Shown in pieces: positions 1-9,225 of a DNA stretch of 64,000 bases; the stretch's first letter is position 1; each line of letters begins with the position of its first letter. The position numbers and the translations under genes are program-made. The DNA comes from an uncultured Oscillospiraceae bacterium (GTDB lineage Bacteria; Bacillota; Clostridia; Oscillospirales; Acutalibacteraceae): NCBI GenBank assembly GCA_910587835.1, contig CAJUNQ010000013.1, positions 48,179 to 112,178 of the forward strand, read 5' to 3'. Under the pieces are notes generated by a model. It saw only the letters and a list, made by a program, of their open reading frames with translations, was not told the DNA's origin and did no database searches.

Positions 1-131
1 TCCAGGTCAGAGTGGAACAGGCTGGGGAGGATGTAGAAGGAGGTAAACGCCCCCTGAACCTCCGGGGACTGCAAAAAGCCCACCGCCCCACTTAAATCCC
101 CCCCCAGGCTGTCCGGGTAGGCGTTGAGCAT
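1..131 (-). CDS. N-terminus of a GH13_18-type sucrose/glucosylglycerate phosphorylase (partial)
   Basis: Only the first 43 codons are inside the window; the gene runs off the left edge. The translation starts MLNAYPDSLGGDL and continues with SFYILPSLFHSDLD. This resembles the opening of GH13 subfamily 18 phosphorylases (sucrose phosphorylase and relatives), which begin with a LITYxDSxG-like strand followed by a HILPFF/YILPS-like strand. Family members cleave an alpha-glucoside with phosphate and release glucose 1-phosphate in the cytoplasm. The ATG at 131 is the only start codon in frame after the upstream gene ends, and no strong ribosome-binding site is visible. It follows the P-loop kinase gene by about 37 bases on the same strand, suggesting co-transcription. 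The exact substrate cannot be told from this fragment. Confidence 0.6.
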   Translation of the reverse strand, partial: MLNAYPDSLGGDLSGAVGFLQSPEVQGAFTSFYILPSLFHSDL

Positions 132-168
132 GGGGCCGTTGTCATATGCGCCCGCCCTGTGCGCACCC

Positions 169-1119
169 TCAGCGTCCGGCTTCCATTCTGCGCCTGCACT
201 CGTCATAGCTGATGACCTCCCCTGTCTTTGAAATGATAATGCTGGCAAAGGCCGCCCTCTCGTCCAGCTTGGCCTGTTCCAGCTGGATGACCATTGTGAT
301 AAAGGGCGTGTCCGCGTTGGAATCCCGCCCTCTGGCCAGCCGGTACTCCCTGGTCTCGGCAGGCGTGTTGTACAGCAGAACGGGAATGTCTACCCCGGAG
401 AAAAGCCCGCTGTTTCCGTGGGTCCACTCCAAAACCAGCGCCGACACCCCGGAAAAGTCCTTTTCCTCATACCACATGGCCGTGTCCTCCCGGCCCAGAC
501 GCTTCAGCCAGATTTTGGGCTCGCCGGCCCGGAACCGGGCCAGCACATCGCTGAGCTGGTCATACTCCTGTTCCAGCTCTGTGCCCAGATACCGGCTGAG
601 GGCCTCCTTGCCGGCCTCCTGATAGGGCCTCAGCCAAGGCCAGCGCTCCGCCTGGCCGGGCTCCGGGTCCAGGCCCTGCTCCTGAAGGCTCTTCAAGGCA
701 GCCGCGTTCTCCGGGGAATAGCACCCGGCCTTCAGCATGCCCCGAATGCCTGCCAGCCGGAAGCAGCGCATACGCTCTGCATCGTTCTGGGCGGGAATGC
801 GGCGGGGGTAATTGTCTCCGGACAGGGTGTAGGCCCCCACCCCCAGCTGGTTGAGATAATAGGTGAGCAGCGCGGCCACACAGGTCTTTCCCGCTCCGCT
901 GCCCCCGCTGACAGAGACCACGGCCCGGCCCTGCTTCTCCGCCGCCTCCTTTAACAGAGGCAGCATGGCCCGAAAGGCCGCTTGGGCCTTTTTCACCGAC
1001 TGGGGCCCGATCCACACCCGGTCTCCAGGCATATCTCCCTGGGGAATGTCCTCCGGGGCCTCTGGCGGCTGCCAGTCTGCGCAAGCGTTTTCCAGTCTTT
1101 TGATCACTTCATATGACAT
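169..1119 (-). CDS. P-loop kinase of the uridine kinase/phosphoribulokinase type
   Basis: A 316-residue cytoplasmic protein with a clear Walker A loop, GGSGAGKT at residues 72-79, preceded by the hydrophobic strand AVVSVS. It ends a strand-rich domain that resembles the uridine kinase/phosphoribulokinase/adenylylsulfate kinase group. The N-terminal 65 residues are helical and not recognised. Such proteins transfer the gamma phosphate of ATP to a small hydroxylated substrate. It lies 37 bases upstream of the GH13_18-type phosphorylase fragment on the same strand, so a role in handling the phosphorylase product is possible but is inference. The start has a GGAGGG site about seven bases upstream. 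Substrate is unknown. Confidence 0.6.
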   Translation of the reverse strand: MSYEVIKRLENACADWQPPEAPEDIPQGDMPGDRVWIGPQSVKKAQAAFRAMLPLLKEAAEKQGRAVVSVSGGSGAGKTCVAALLTYYLNQLGVGAYTLSGDNYPRRIPAQNDAERMRCFRLAGIRGMLKAGCYSPENAAALKSLQEQGLDPEPGQAERWPWLRPYQEAGKEALSRYLGTELEQEYDQLSDVLARFRAGEPKIWLKRLGREDTAMWYEEKDFSGVSALVLEWTHGNSGLFSGVDIPVLLYNTPAETREYRLARGRDSNADTPFITMVIQLEQAKLDERAAFASIIISKTGEVISYDECRRRMEAGR

Positions 1120-1244
1120 GCTTCGCCCTCCAAACTGCGTTCATATTTATTTATCATACTCCCTGGGAGCAGGAGAATACCATCATAAAAGCTCAGAGCA
1201 TTTTAGATTTTGTTCCCTTTTTTCCCACAGCCGCCGGCAGAAGG

Positions 1245-1280
1245 GAAAGAGGGGCCTGCCCTCAGGCAGACCCCTCTTTC
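1245..1280 (-). terminator. hairpin downstream of the esterase operon
   Basis: A 16-base arm containing GAAAGAGGGG pairs with CCCCTCTTTC at 1271-1280 around a four-base loop, with one internal mismatch. It lies 25 bases past the stop of the SGNH hydrolase gene. The following tract on the minus strand is only moderately T-rich, so termination may be partial. Confidence 0.55.
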
Positions 1281-1304
1281 TTCTATAGGAGGAAACATGA
1301 ATGT

Positions 1305-2402
1305 TTACTCTTGTTTTATCAGTTTTTCCAGCCGCGCGGCCAGCTCTGCGCCCATGCGCACCTGGGTTTTCAGCGAGGGGTGGGACACCGCCCCAAAGCC
1401 CTCGGTGAGCAGGTTCACGCCAATCAGCTTAAAGCATGCCACCCGCCGGTCGCCTGTTTCGCGGCGGTATGCCTCTACCACCTCTTTTATATTGTCCCAG
1501 AGATAGTAGTCCAACGGCCCCAGGGTGCAGACAATCAGAGCCTCCGGCCCGTTCAGCCGGCGCACGGTTTCTAAAAACGCCCGGTAGCGGTCAGAAAACC
1601 AGGCCTCCTCCTCGTCCGCCACGGCCAGGTCCTGATAGAACCGCACCGGCCCCACATCGTTGGTGCCCAGGTTGATCAGCACAATATCCTTGCGGTTGTG
1701 CTCAAAGTCCCAGAGAGCAGGCGCACGGCCCAGCCGCTCGTGGCAGTACAGGTCTGTATACTCATAGACGTCCTCCATCTGCTTGCCGGGGAACCTGGGG
1801 TATTTTGCCCTGCCCGCCCCAATGCCGGACACGCTGATCATGCTGAACTCCGCCCCAAGCTTTCTGCCGGCCACTGCGCCGTAGGTCATCCAGCCGTTTT
1901 CCTCTGCGGTCTCAAAGAGGGCGTCCCGGTCCGGGGCCTCGTTTCCAAAGCCGCAGGTGATGGAGTCCCCGATGAACTCAATGGCAAGGCCCTTTTGGAG
2001 GGAATCCACAGGCCGCAGCTCCCCGTCTGTTTCCAGCGCAAGAAGCCCGGTCTTTCCCCGCATGTTCTCTGAGAGCTTGACCATGCGCAGGGTATGCGCC
2101 CCCTGCTCCCCGTCGAACAGGTCGTACCAGGCCTCCCGCTGGGCGCACTTGAACCGGCAGGTCAGGGTCTCCCCGTCCTCTCCCACCACCCCCACGCAGG
2201 GGTAGTCCACAGGAGCGTCCGGGGGCATTGGCAGCCTGTCCTCATAGGCAAGAATCCGCGCCCGGAGCCGCGTCCCCTCAAAGGCCACCGTAAAACCGGA
2301 GCAGGTCCAGTTAAAAAACAAAGCCTGGGTCTCCGTGTCAAAGAAGGTGCGGCCATGACATTTTACCATCTGGCCCAGGCTGCTTGCGGAATAGCTTTTC
2401 AT
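1305..2402 (-). CDS. two-domain SGNH hydrolase, CE2-like carbohydrate esterase
   Basis: A 365-residue protein made of an N-terminal beta-rich domain (about 20-135) and a C-terminal SGNH/GDSL domain. The catalytic Ser147 lies in the block I motif EFIGDSITCGFG, and block III reads NLGTND. This jelly-roll plus SGNH layout is that of CE2 acetylxylan esterases, which remove O-acetyl groups from sugars. No signal peptide is visible, so a cytoplasmic role on imported oligosaccharides is likely. The ATG at 2402 is chosen because it overlaps the stop of the upstream sialate-O-acetylesterase-type gene by four bases (ATGA), a sign of translational coupling. A longer open frame to 2477 would run inside that gene and is unlikely. 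Confidence 0.72.
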   Translation of the reverse strand: MKSYSASSLGQMVKCHGRTFFDTETQALFFNWTCSGFTVAFEGTRLRARILAYEDRLPMPPDAPVDYPCVGVVGEDGETLTCRFKCAQREAWYDLFDGEQGAHTLRMVKLSENMRGKTGLLALETDGELRPVDSLQKGLAIEFIGDSITCGFGNEAPDRDALFETAEENGWMTYGAVAGRKLGAEFSMISVSGIGAGRAKYPRFPGKQMEDVYEYTDLYCHERLGRAPALWDFEHNRKDIVLINLGTNDVGPVRFYQDLAVADEEEAWFSDRYRAFLETVRRLNGPEALIVCTLGPLDYYLWDNIKEVVEAYRRETGDRRVACFKLIGVNLLTEGFGAVSHPSLKTQVRMGAELAARLEKLIKQE

Positions 2403-3946
2403 GGGGCTTCCTCCTCTACCAGGGCTGTGAAGGGGAACGCCGGAAGCCCTGCGCTGTTGAACAGGGGCATCTCGCAAAAGTTCTGCTCTCCCAGCTCAAT
2501 TTGCACCGGCTTGCCCCCGCGGAAGGCCTCGCAGGTGAGCAGCAGCCGGTCGCCCGCCACAGACACAGCGGGGAAGACCTCCTCGCCCTCTACCGTGACG
2601 CGGAGGGCCTGCCCCGGCTCCCCCTTCAGCACAAGCCCGCCGCCCCCGTCTTTGAACGCCACAGAAATCCTGTCGCCCTCCCGGGACGCGCCCATGTACC
2701 GGGGGCTGTCCGCCAGAATGTCCTCGCCGTACACATATTTTCTTGCCAGCAGGGCCAAACGCTCGCCCACCGGCTTCTTTTTTCTCACATGAATATTGAT
2801 TTTGTCGCCAGCGTCCATAATGCACACATTGTGCACTCCCGCAAGGGCGTCGGCCGCTGCCCGCTGCTTGGCCCGCATGACGTTGTAATGCTTGGCCCCT
2901 GTAACGCCCCGGCCCTGGAAGGGCGCAAGCTCCACCTGCAAAAAGGGCAGCTCCTTTCCCCACAGCCTTCGCCAGCTCTGTATCAGGGTTTTCATGCTCT
3001 CGTCGTAGAAGTCCTGCCAGCCCCGAAAGTCGTCGTCCTCCCCCTGATACCAGACCACGCCCCGCACCGCGTAGGGGGCCACCTTTTTCAGCATGTTTTC
3101 ATACAGCCCGCCGGGACGGACCGCTCCCCGGGGGCCCACCATGTACGGGGTGTAGTCCATAGGAGGCAGGGGCGGCGGGGCTCCGTTTTTGAAAAGCTCC
3201 TCCAGGCCAATGCCCATCATAAAGTCGTTCATCCGCTTTTGCTCCTCCGGAGAGGGCTCCCGCTGGGGCTGGTCGGAGAGGGCAAAGTATTTTTGCAGGT
3301 CAAGGGCCCTGCAGCCCTCCTGATACCATTCCAGCACCGGCTTCAGCGCAGGGTTGGCCTTTATGTCCTCTGGGTCTGTCCAGGCGGCGGCAGGCGTGCC
3401 CCCCCAGTTGACCCCGATGAAGCCCACCGGAACCCCCAGGCTTTCCCGCAGCTTTCGACCCATATAGGCCGCTGCCGCGCTGAACATCCCCCGGTTCTCC
3501 CTGCCCGACCAGGCGCGCCAAAAGCCCTCGTCCGGGTAGGGCTCCTTTTCCACGCAGCCCACGAAATTTGCCTGGGGATAGCGGATAAAGCGCAGCCCCG
3601 GGTCCTCCCCGGTCTGGTACATCTCCTCGGCGTCCTGGTCAAACTTCAGATGGAACTCCATATTAGACTGCCCGCCGGCCAGCCAGACCTCGCCCACGGC
3701 CACATCCTGAAATGTCAGCCGCTCCCCGGTCAGCTGGGAGGAGACTGTCATCTCCGTCCGCTCCGTTGCCGGCATGGGGGGCAGCAGGGCCCTCCACCGG
3801 CCCCCCTCCGCCCTGACAGTCTGCCGGCTGCCGCCCAGAGCAACGGTCACCTGGTCGTCTCTCACGCTTCTGCCCCACACCGGGACAGGCTCGTCTCGCT
3901 GCAGCACCATGTGCTCGCCAAAAATCAATGCAACCTGCAATTTCAT
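2399..3946 (-). CDS. sialate O-acetylesterase family protein
   Basis: A 515-residue protein. The opening (ALIFGEHMVLQRDEPVPVWG) and the motif GGQSNME with Ser94 as likely nucleophile are hallmarks of the sialate O-acetylesterase (SASA) family. Family members deacetylate sialic acids or, in many bacteria, acetylated plant oligosaccharides. The middle holds VWYQGEDD, a family block around residue 300. There is no signal peptide, so the enzyme is probably intracellular. It sits between an alpha/beta hydrolase (13 bases upstream) and the CE2-like esterase (four-base overlap). The run of three esterases argues for a heavily acylated imported glycan. The true substrate is not determined. Confidence 0.8.
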   Translation of the reverse strand: MKLQVALIFGEHMVLQRDEPVPVWGRSVRDDQVTVALGGSRQTVRAEGGRWRALLPPMPATERTEMTVSSQLTGERLTFQDVAVGEVWLAGGQSNMEFHLKFDQDAEEMYQTGEDPGLRFIRYPQANFVGCVEKEPYPDEGFWRAWSGRENRGMFSAAAAYMGRKLRESLGVPVGFIGVNWGGTPAAAWTDPEDIKANPALKPVLEWYQEGCRALDLQKYFALSDQPQREPSPEEQKRMNDFMMGIGLEELFKNGAPPPLPPMDYTPYMVGPRGAVRPGGLYENMLKKVAPYAVRGVVWYQGEDDDFRGWQDFYDESMKTLIQSWRRLWGKELPFLQVELAPFQGRGVTGAKHYNVMRAKQRAAADALAGVHNVCIMDAGDKINIHVRKKKPVGERLALLARKYVYGEDILADSPRYMGASREGDRISVAFKDGGGGLVLKGEPGQALRVTVEGEEVFPAVSVAGDRLLLTCEAFRGGKPVQIELGEQNFCEMPLFNSAGLPAFPFTALVEEEAP

Positions 3947-3959
3947 GCGCTCATCCCCT

Positions 3960-4814
3960 TTACAAAATCCTTCCCTCCGTGTCCTTAAAGAACCTGTCGC
4001 AGTCCCGGGCCGCCATCTCCGGGCATTCGTCCGCGCCGCCGTGGCCCAGGTGCTGATAGGTCAGCAGCGAGGCCCCGGGTATGGTCTGGGCGATTTGCAG
4101 GGCGTCCTCCGCTTTGGCCAGGGGGTCCAGGCCGCCGTTCCAAATCAGAACCGGCACAGGGATTTTGGACAGCTTTTCATAAAAATCCTCCCGTGAGACC
4201 GCGCCGCAGCAGCTCATGTCCCCCTGGTTGCGCACCGTGAACTCCTCCCTGGTCCGGCTCATCAGAATCTCTGTGTGCTCCTTATGATTTGCGGCCCTGC
4301 GCGCCAGACGCTGGGGGTTGTTGGTGGGCCAGCTTTCCATCCAGGCCATTTTTTCCAGGGCCTCATAGTTTCCCACCAGCTGGTCCGGGTCCGGGGCCTG
4401 GAAGGGCGGGCGGGCCTCGCCGCTGTCATGATACTGGGCAATCCCGTCCACGCACACAAAGCCCCGAAGGAGCTCCGGCCTGTGAAAGGCAATATGCCAC
4501 CCGGCCCAGTTGCCGTGGGACACCCCGGTGTAGTAGAAGCTGGGAATGCCCATTGCCCCGGCAAACCGGATGAGATCCTCCCCCCAAATTCTGGTGAAGT
4601 TCTGGGGCGTGGGGCCGTCAATATGGCTGGACCTGCCATAGCCCCGCATATACACCAGGAAGGTATGATAGTCGTAGGGCTCCTTGCCCAGCAGCTCCAT
4701 GTGGCAGTCTGTCAGAAAGAAATTCTGGGTGGAGAGCAGGTATTTGTCCCCGCTTCCAAATTCCTTGTAGGCCAGGGTCACGTCCCCCAGGTCTATGGTT
4801 TTTATTTCACTCAT
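3960..4814 (-). CDS. alpha/beta hydrolase
   Basis: A 284-residue alpha/beta hydrolase. The nucleophile elbow reads GVSHGN with Ser99. A late acidic residue lies in WNGGLDPLAKAED and the histidine probably in QHLGHGG. The ATG at 4814 has GGAGG eight bases upstream; the in-frame extension to 4967 runs through the promoter region and is rejected. It is the first gene of the minus-strand esterase operon and diverges from the esterase gene at 5070. The substrate is unknown; by neighbourhood a carboxyl ester on a sugar is plausible. Confidence 0.72.
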   Translation of the reverse strand: MSEIKTIDLGDVTLAYKEFGSGDKYLLSTQNFFLTDCHMELLGKEPYDYHTFLVYMRGYGRSSHIDGPTPQNFTRIWGEDLIRFAGAMGIPSFYYTGVSHGNWAGWHIAFHRPELLRGFVCVDGIAQYHDSGEARPPFQAPDPDQLVGNYEALEKMAWMESWPTNNPQRLARRAANHKEHTEILMSRTREEFTVRNQGDMSCCGAVSREDFYEKLSKIPVPVLIWNGGLDPLAKAEDALQIAQTIPGASLLTYQHLGHGGADECPEMAARDCDRFFKDTEGRIL

Positions 4815-4857
4815 CCGCAATTCCTCCATATTCGTCGTTTGGGGCCTCTTGAAAATA

Positions 4858-4885
4858 ATTATAGCAAGCCGGACCGCGCCGGCAA
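4858..4885 (-). promoter_or_regulatory. sigma-A-type promoter of the esterase operon
   Basis: Read on the minus strand, TTGCCG (4885-4880) is followed after 16 bases by TATAAT (4863-4858). The predicted start lies about 40 bases before the ATG at 4814. Several CCGGC/GCCGG half-sites stand just upstream (4864-4940) and could be regulator sites. Confidence 0.6.
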
Positions 4886-5069
4886 TATCAGAAAAAGTGA
4901 ACCGGCTTTTGATTTTGTTGCCGGTTTTGCACCGGCCGGGATTTTTTATTGCAAATGAAGTGTACATATTTTAAGGCAAGGCCGGCCCGGATTATGGCAG
5001 AATAGAAGGGGAAAAGACCGTGAACAGCAAGCGGCGCAACACAGAAACCATGCAGAAGGAGGAAAAAGT

Positions 5070-6284
5070 ATGCCAGAAATCAGAGAGCCGGACCGGCTGG
5101 ACAAGCTTTTGGACAAGCAGTTTGTCATGACCGACGCAGGCCGGATCGACCGGATTCGGGACCTGTACACCACATTCAACGACAAGGTGGACCTGGACGC
5201 CCTGAAGCAGGGCGGCTACATTGACGCGGTAGACAAAATGATGGAGCCCATTACCATGAGCCTGGACGACCACGCCCCGGAGGTGGTGGCCTATTGGGCC
5301 AAGCAGGGGATGGTCAAGGAGTTTCACGGCCAGAACGACGTGATGAGCTGGACAGAGTATGAGGCCCGCACCGGCTACCACTGGGAGGACGCGGAGGGCC
5401 AGGCCCCCCAGAACACCCGGAAGCTGTGGAACTCCTTTGTGCCTGTCTCCGCCTTCCGGCCGGAGAACCGGGACCGGAAATACCCCGCGGTGGTGGTGCT
5501 GCACGGCGGCTTTAACCCCATCAGCGTCATCGACGGCTGGGGCTGGGTGCAGGAGGCGGCCAGGCGGGAGTGGATTGTCATTGCGCCCTCTTTGGAGCTG
5601 GACGACATCATTGCCGAAATACTGGAAAAGGCGGAGCAGCTGTACCCCATTGACAAGAGCCGGGTGTATGCCTGCGGCTTCTCCTATGGCGGCTTCATGT
5701 CCAACCTGCTGGGCAACAAGCGCCCCGACCTTTTCGCCGCCGTGGCCCCCTGCGGCGCGCCCATATCCAACGGCTTTTGCGAAAAAGCCCTGGGCCCTGA
5801 GCCCCAGACTCCCTTTGACGGCGTATCCAGAGCCGGGAAGATGGGCGTCTACATGCCTGTTATGAACATTTATGGCAACCTGGACGGCTTCCGCTTCCCC
5901 TTCTATGATTTCAAGGATTACTTCACCGGGGAGAGCGGCACAAAGGACCTGATCAACGGCGTCAACGCCTGGGCGCGGGTCAACCATGCCGCCGGGATTT
6001 CTCTGGACGCGGTTATGGCCCTGAAGGACCGGGAGGACGTCTCGATTGAGGAAAAATGTATTGGCCTGCCCTTGGAGCCGGACTGCCGGGAGACCATAGA
6101 GCGGGAGGGCATCACCAGCTATATTGCCAGCCTGAAAAGCGAAGACGGCATTGTGCGCACCCGGATTATGTGCACCATGAACATGCCCCACTGGCCCACC
6201 CCGGAGATGTCCCGGCAGGCCTTTGCGTTCTTCTCCCACTTCTCCCGGAACCCGGAGACCGGGGAGAGCGTTTATCACCCATAA
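5070..6284 (+). CDS. esterase/PHB-depolymerase-like alpha/beta hydrolase
   Basis: A 404-residue protein. Residues 1-130 form a poorly known N-terminal part; the rest is an alpha/beta hydrolase with an oxyanion-type HGG motif (VVVLHGGFNP) and a nucleophile elbow GFSYGG, Ser205. This resembles the esterase/PHB depolymerase and feruloyl-esterase-like group. No signal peptide is present. The start has AGAAGGAGG eight bases upstream. It is transcribed alone, divergent from the esterase operon on the left and convergent with the ABC ATPase on the right, and ends at a strong terminator. The likely role is removal of acyl groups from oligosaccharides, which is inferred from context. Confidence 0.65.
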   Translation: MPEIREPDRLDKLLDKQFVMTDAGRIDRIRDLYTTFNDKVDLDALKQGGYIDAVDKMMEPITMSLDDHAPEVVAYWAKQGMVKEFHGQNDVMSWTEYEARTGYHWEDAEGQAPQNTRKLWNSFVPVSAFRPENRDRKYPAVVVLHGGFNPISVIDGWGWVQEAARREWIVIAPSLELDDIIAEILEKAEQLYPIDKSRVYACGFSYGGFMSNLLGNKRPDLFAAVAPCGAPISNGFCEKALGPEPQTPFDGVSRAGKMGVYMPVMNIYGNLDGFRFPFYDFKDYFTGESGTKDLINGVNAWARVNHAAGISLDAVMALKDREDVSIEEKCIGLPLEPDCRETIEREGITSYIASLKSEDGIVRTRIMCTMNMPHWPTPEMSRQAFAFFSHFSRNPETGESVYHP

Positions 6285-6299
6285 GCCATACAAATAGCA

Positions 6300-6331
6300 C
6301 GGAGCGGGGAAAGCCTCCCCGCTCCGTTTTT
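6300..6331 (+). terminator. intrinsic terminator of the esterase gene
   Basis: GGAGCGGGG (6301-6309) pairs perfectly with CCCCGCTCC (6317-6325) and is followed by TTTTT. It lies between the convergent genes ending at 6284 and 6350. Confidence 0.85.
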
Positions 6332-6349
6332 GTCTCCGCTCTGTCTGCG

Positions 6350-7528
6350 CTACAAAATGCGCGCCTCTGTCTCCGGGTCGAACAGGTGCAGCCTCTGGGG
6401 GCTCCACGCCATCCCCACCCTCTCTCCCGGGCGGTATCTGTCAAAGCGGGTGGCCGGGACCACCGCCAGCAGCTCTTGTCCCTCTGCTTTTAAATGGACA
6501 TGCAGCTCCGCCTCCACCGGGTCCGCCTGGCTGACCACTGCCGGGATTCCGGCCTCCCCCATGGAGATGTGAACCGGGCGGACCCCCAGAATCACCCTGC
6601 GCCCATTGTCCTGGGGGGTGAGGGCCGCGCATCTCTTTTCCGGCAGCGGAAGCTCCTGCCCCAAGGCCTCCACCGTCCAGCCCTTTTCCCTCCGCCGCAG
6701 AGCCGCGGACCGGATGATATTCATGGGCGGCGTGCCCACAAAGGCCGCTGTATACAGGTTGGCCGGCCGGTTGAACAGGTCCCGGGGCGGGCCGGTCTGC
6801 TCTATTCTGCCGTTCTGCATCACCACAATCCGGTCTCCCAGAGCAAAGGCCTCCTCCTGGTCATGGGTCACATAGACAAAGGTGGCGCCCAGCCGCTGGT
6901 GCAGCGACTTGACCAGGCCCCGCAGTCTGCGGCGCAGAACCGGGTCCAGGTTGCTGAAGGGCTCGTCCATAAGGAACAGCCTGGGGCGGCGCACCAGGGC
7001 CCGGCCTATGGCTATGCGCTGCCGCTGGCCCCCGGAGAGCTCCCGGGGGTAGCGGTTCAAAACCTCGTCCAGCTCCATCAGCCCCGCCACCTCCTGTACC
7101 TGCCGCTGAAGCTGCTCTCTGGGAACATGCTGGCTTTTCAGGGGAAAGGCCAGATTCTCATACACCGTATAGTTGGGGTAGAGGGAATAGTTCTGAAAAA
7201 TCATGGCAATGTCCCGCTGCTCCGGGGGCAGCTCCACAATAGAGCGGCCGTCCAGCAGAATGTCCCCGGCAGACACCTCTTCCAGACCGGCAATCATCCG
7301 CAGGACCGTGGACTTGCCGCAGCCGGAGGGGCCCAGAAGCACTATAAACTCTCCCCGCTGGATTTCCAGGTCAAAGCCCTGTACTGCCAGCACCCCTTCG
7401 TTTGTGGTGTAGGGCTGGCTCTCCTGACGCTGCCGGATGGCCTTTGCCCGCTTTCTGCCAAACAGCAGGCCCTCTACCTTTGCAAAGGGGTATACCTTTA
7501 CCAGTCCCCGCAGGCTGAGCTCACTCAT
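6350..7528 (-). CDS. MsmX/UgpC-type sugar ABC transporter ATPase
   Basis: A 392-residue cytoplasmic ATPase of CUT1 carbohydrate importers. Visible motifs are Walker A GPSGCGKST, signature LSGGQRQRIAIGRAL, Walker B LFLMDEP and the switch histidine in YVTHDQEEA. A C-terminal TOBE/OB-type regulatory part follows (about 260-392). An insertion near the N-terminus (FGRKRAKAIRQRQ) is typical of the oligosaccharide subgroup. The ATG at 7528 overlaps the end of the DUF624 gene by eight bases. It is the last gene of the importer cluster, and the family is known to serve several transporters. It may therefore also energise the second importer at 32-35.7 kb, which has no ATPase beside it. Confidence 0.88.
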   Translation of the reverse strand: MSELSLRGLVKVYPFAKVEGLLFGRKRAKAIRQRQESQPYTTNEGVLAVQGFDLEIQRGEFIVLLGPSGCGKSTVLRMIAGLEEVSAGDILLDGRSIVELPPEQRDIAMIFQNYSLYPNYTVYENLAFPLKSQHVPREQLQRQVQEVAGLMELDEVLNRYPRELSGGQRQRIAIGRALVRRPRLFLMDEPFSNLDPVLRRRLRGLVKSLHQRLGATFVYVTHDQEEAFALGDRIVVMQNGRIEQTGPPRDLFNRPANLYTAAFVGTPPMNIIRSAALRRREKGWTVEALGQELPLPEKRCAALTPQDNGRRVILGVRPVHISMGEAGIPAVVSQADPVEAELHVHLKAEGQELLAVVPATRFDRYRPGERVGMAWSPQRLHLFDPETEARIL

Positions 7529-8252
7529 CTTCCGCCCCGCTTTCCGGCTCGTCATACAGCCTTGCCATTTCCAGACTGGGCATGGAGGCCGGGCGCTCTC
7601 CGTTGCTGCCGTCTCCGGCCCCCTCCTCCTCTGTCTGGGCAAGGCCCCTGTCGGCCATGAATTTCTGCAGCTGCTTTTCCACCCCGCCGCAAATCAGGTC
7701 CATATACAGCCCTGGAAGAATCAGCAGCACAATGGGGTAGAAATCGATCAGCAGCGCCACCAGCGCCAGTAAAACCAGCCGAAGAAGGGTCTTCAGGGGA
7801 TTCTGTCCGGCAAAGTACAGGGCCATGCGCAGATACATCCCTATGCCGCCCTCAAACCGGGAGAGGGCAAAGGGCAGGTGGAGCGTTGCCGCCGCCCAGA
7901 CCAGGGCAATGACGCAGCCAATAAGAAAGTAGGCCACACCAAAATTGTTTTGCTGCTGCATCCGCCAGCCGTACCACAGGGTAAAGGACAGCAGCCCGCC
8001 GCTGCCCAGCGCAATCAGCGAAAGGGGCAGGCCCTTTCTCAGAGAGCCCTTCAGCGCGCGGAAAAAATCCCCCGCCACCCCGTTGCCGTTCTCCCGGATG
8101 ACCTTGGCGGTGGTATGGAAAAGGGCGGCTGTGGCCGGAATGACCGTGACCACCGGCAGGCAGCACAGCACCCAGAAAAAGCTGACGATCATCATGTTGG
8201 CAATGCGGACCATGGCGGACATCAGCGGATTGTCGTACTGAAAGGCTCCCAT
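7521..8252 (-). CDS. DUF624 (YesL-like) membrane protein
   Basis: A 243-residue membrane protein with about five hydrophobic segments. The opening (GAFQYDNPLMSAMVRIANMM) and the following FFWVLCCLPVVTVIPATAAL are typical of DUF624/YesL proteins. These are found next to oligosaccharide importers in Firmicutes and have no proven biochemical role. The tail (about 200-243) is acidic and polar. The start at 8252 has GGGGGAG six bases upstream and lies 19 bases after the deacetylase gene; the longer frame would run into that gene. It is translationally coupled to the ATPase gene. Confidence 0.82.
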   Translation of the reverse strand: MGAFQYDNPLMSAMVRIANMMIVSFFWVLCCLPVVTVIPATAALFHTTAKVIRENGNGVAGDFFRALKGSLRKGLPLSLIALGSGGLLSFTLWYGWRMQQQNNFGVAYFLIGCVIALVWAAATLHLPFALSRFEGGIGMYLRMALYFAGQNPLKTLLRLVLLALVALLIDFYPIVLLILPGLYMDLICGGVEKQLQKFMADRGLAQTEEEGAGDGSNGERPASMPSLEMARLYDEPESGAEDE

Positions 8253-8271
8253 ATTCTCTCCCCCGCTCCAC

Positions 8272-9129
8272 TCAGATTTCCGGATTCTCCACCACCGCCG
8301 TCCCGCCGGCCGGGATGCGGCAGCTGCTTTTGCCCACCTGAATCCACAGGTCCGTGCAGGTGGGGTTGTAGATTTTGCTCCCGTCCGCAGAGTATATCCT
8401 CTGCCGGAAGGCCAGGATATATGCCGCCAGCTCGGTATTTCCCGCAAACCAGACGTCCTGAGAAAAGCCGGACACATAGCGCAGCAGCTTCTCCATTACA
8501 TCCCAGTTTCCGTCTGCGTCAAACTCATAGGCATGGCCCCAAAGGTAGAACAAGGCCGGACCAAAGGCCGGGCCCTCACAGAATTTCTCCGCCAGGGGCA
8601 TCAGCTCCGGGTCATTGTGGTGGCAGGTGGGATGCCACTCCAGCATGTCCTCCGGGATGGAAAAGCTGTGGGTCGACTCCACCGTGCGGGCCCCGATATA
8701 GCCTGCCAGCCTTAAAAGCTCCTTCACATTTCCGTCATAGGCGCCAAAGGGATAGGCGAAGAAGCGCACCAAAGCGCCAGACAGCCGTTCCAGGGCCCGG
8801 CGGTCCTCCACCAGCTCGTACATTGCCATGGGCGTGCCCACATTCTGCAAAAAGGAATGCCACAGGCTGTGCCCCGCCACCTCGTGGCCCTGGTAGAGGG
8901 TCCCTACCTCCTCCTCCGTCACCTTGGAGATATCCGTCTCCCGCCCGGAGACCACCGCACTGCCCTGAAAGCCCAGTATGCCGGCGTTCAGGTTAAAGGT
9001 TCCCTTAACGCCGTATTGGTTGAACAGCTCCACCAGACGCCTGTCCTGCACCACGCCGTCGTCATAGCTGAAGGTCATGGCCTTCTTCTTGCCGCCGGGG
9101 TACAGCATAAAATCGTTTCTCTGTCCCAT
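8272..9129 (-). CDS. polysaccharide deacetylase (NodB-like) family protein
   Basis: A 285-residue protein with the NodB-type motif TFSYDDG near residues 19-25, where the aspartates normally hold base and metal. A second metal-binding block reads HEVAGHSLWH (about 81-90). Such enzymes remove N- or O-acetyl groups from polysaccharides using a divalent metal. No signal peptide is present, so a cytoplasmic oligosaccharide substrate is suggested. A GGAGG site precedes the ATG. It heads the deacetylase-DUF624-ATPase group, separated from the upstream hydrolase by about 200 bases that contain a palindromic repeat. Confidence 0.75.
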   Translation of the reverse strand: MGQRNDFMLYPGGKKKAMTFSYDDGVVQDRRLVELFNQYGVKGTFNLNAGILGFQGSAVVSGRETDISKVTEEEVGTLYQGHEVAGHSLWHSFLQNVGTPMAMYELVEDRRALERLSGALVRFFAYPFGAYDGNVKELLRLAGYIGARTVESTHSFSIPEDMLEWHPTCHHNDPELMPLAEKFCEGPAFGPALFYLWGHAYEFDADGNWDVMEKLLRYVSGFSQDVWFAGNTELAAYILAFRQRIYSADGSKIYNPTCTDLWIQVGKSSCRIPAGGTAVVENPEI

Positions 9130-9225
9130 AATACAGGGTCCTCCCTTGCTTTACAAGAGATAGGCATAATCCTCCAAACAGAATTATGCCTATCCCTCTG
9201 TGTATTCTCAAGCTCTGCTTATATC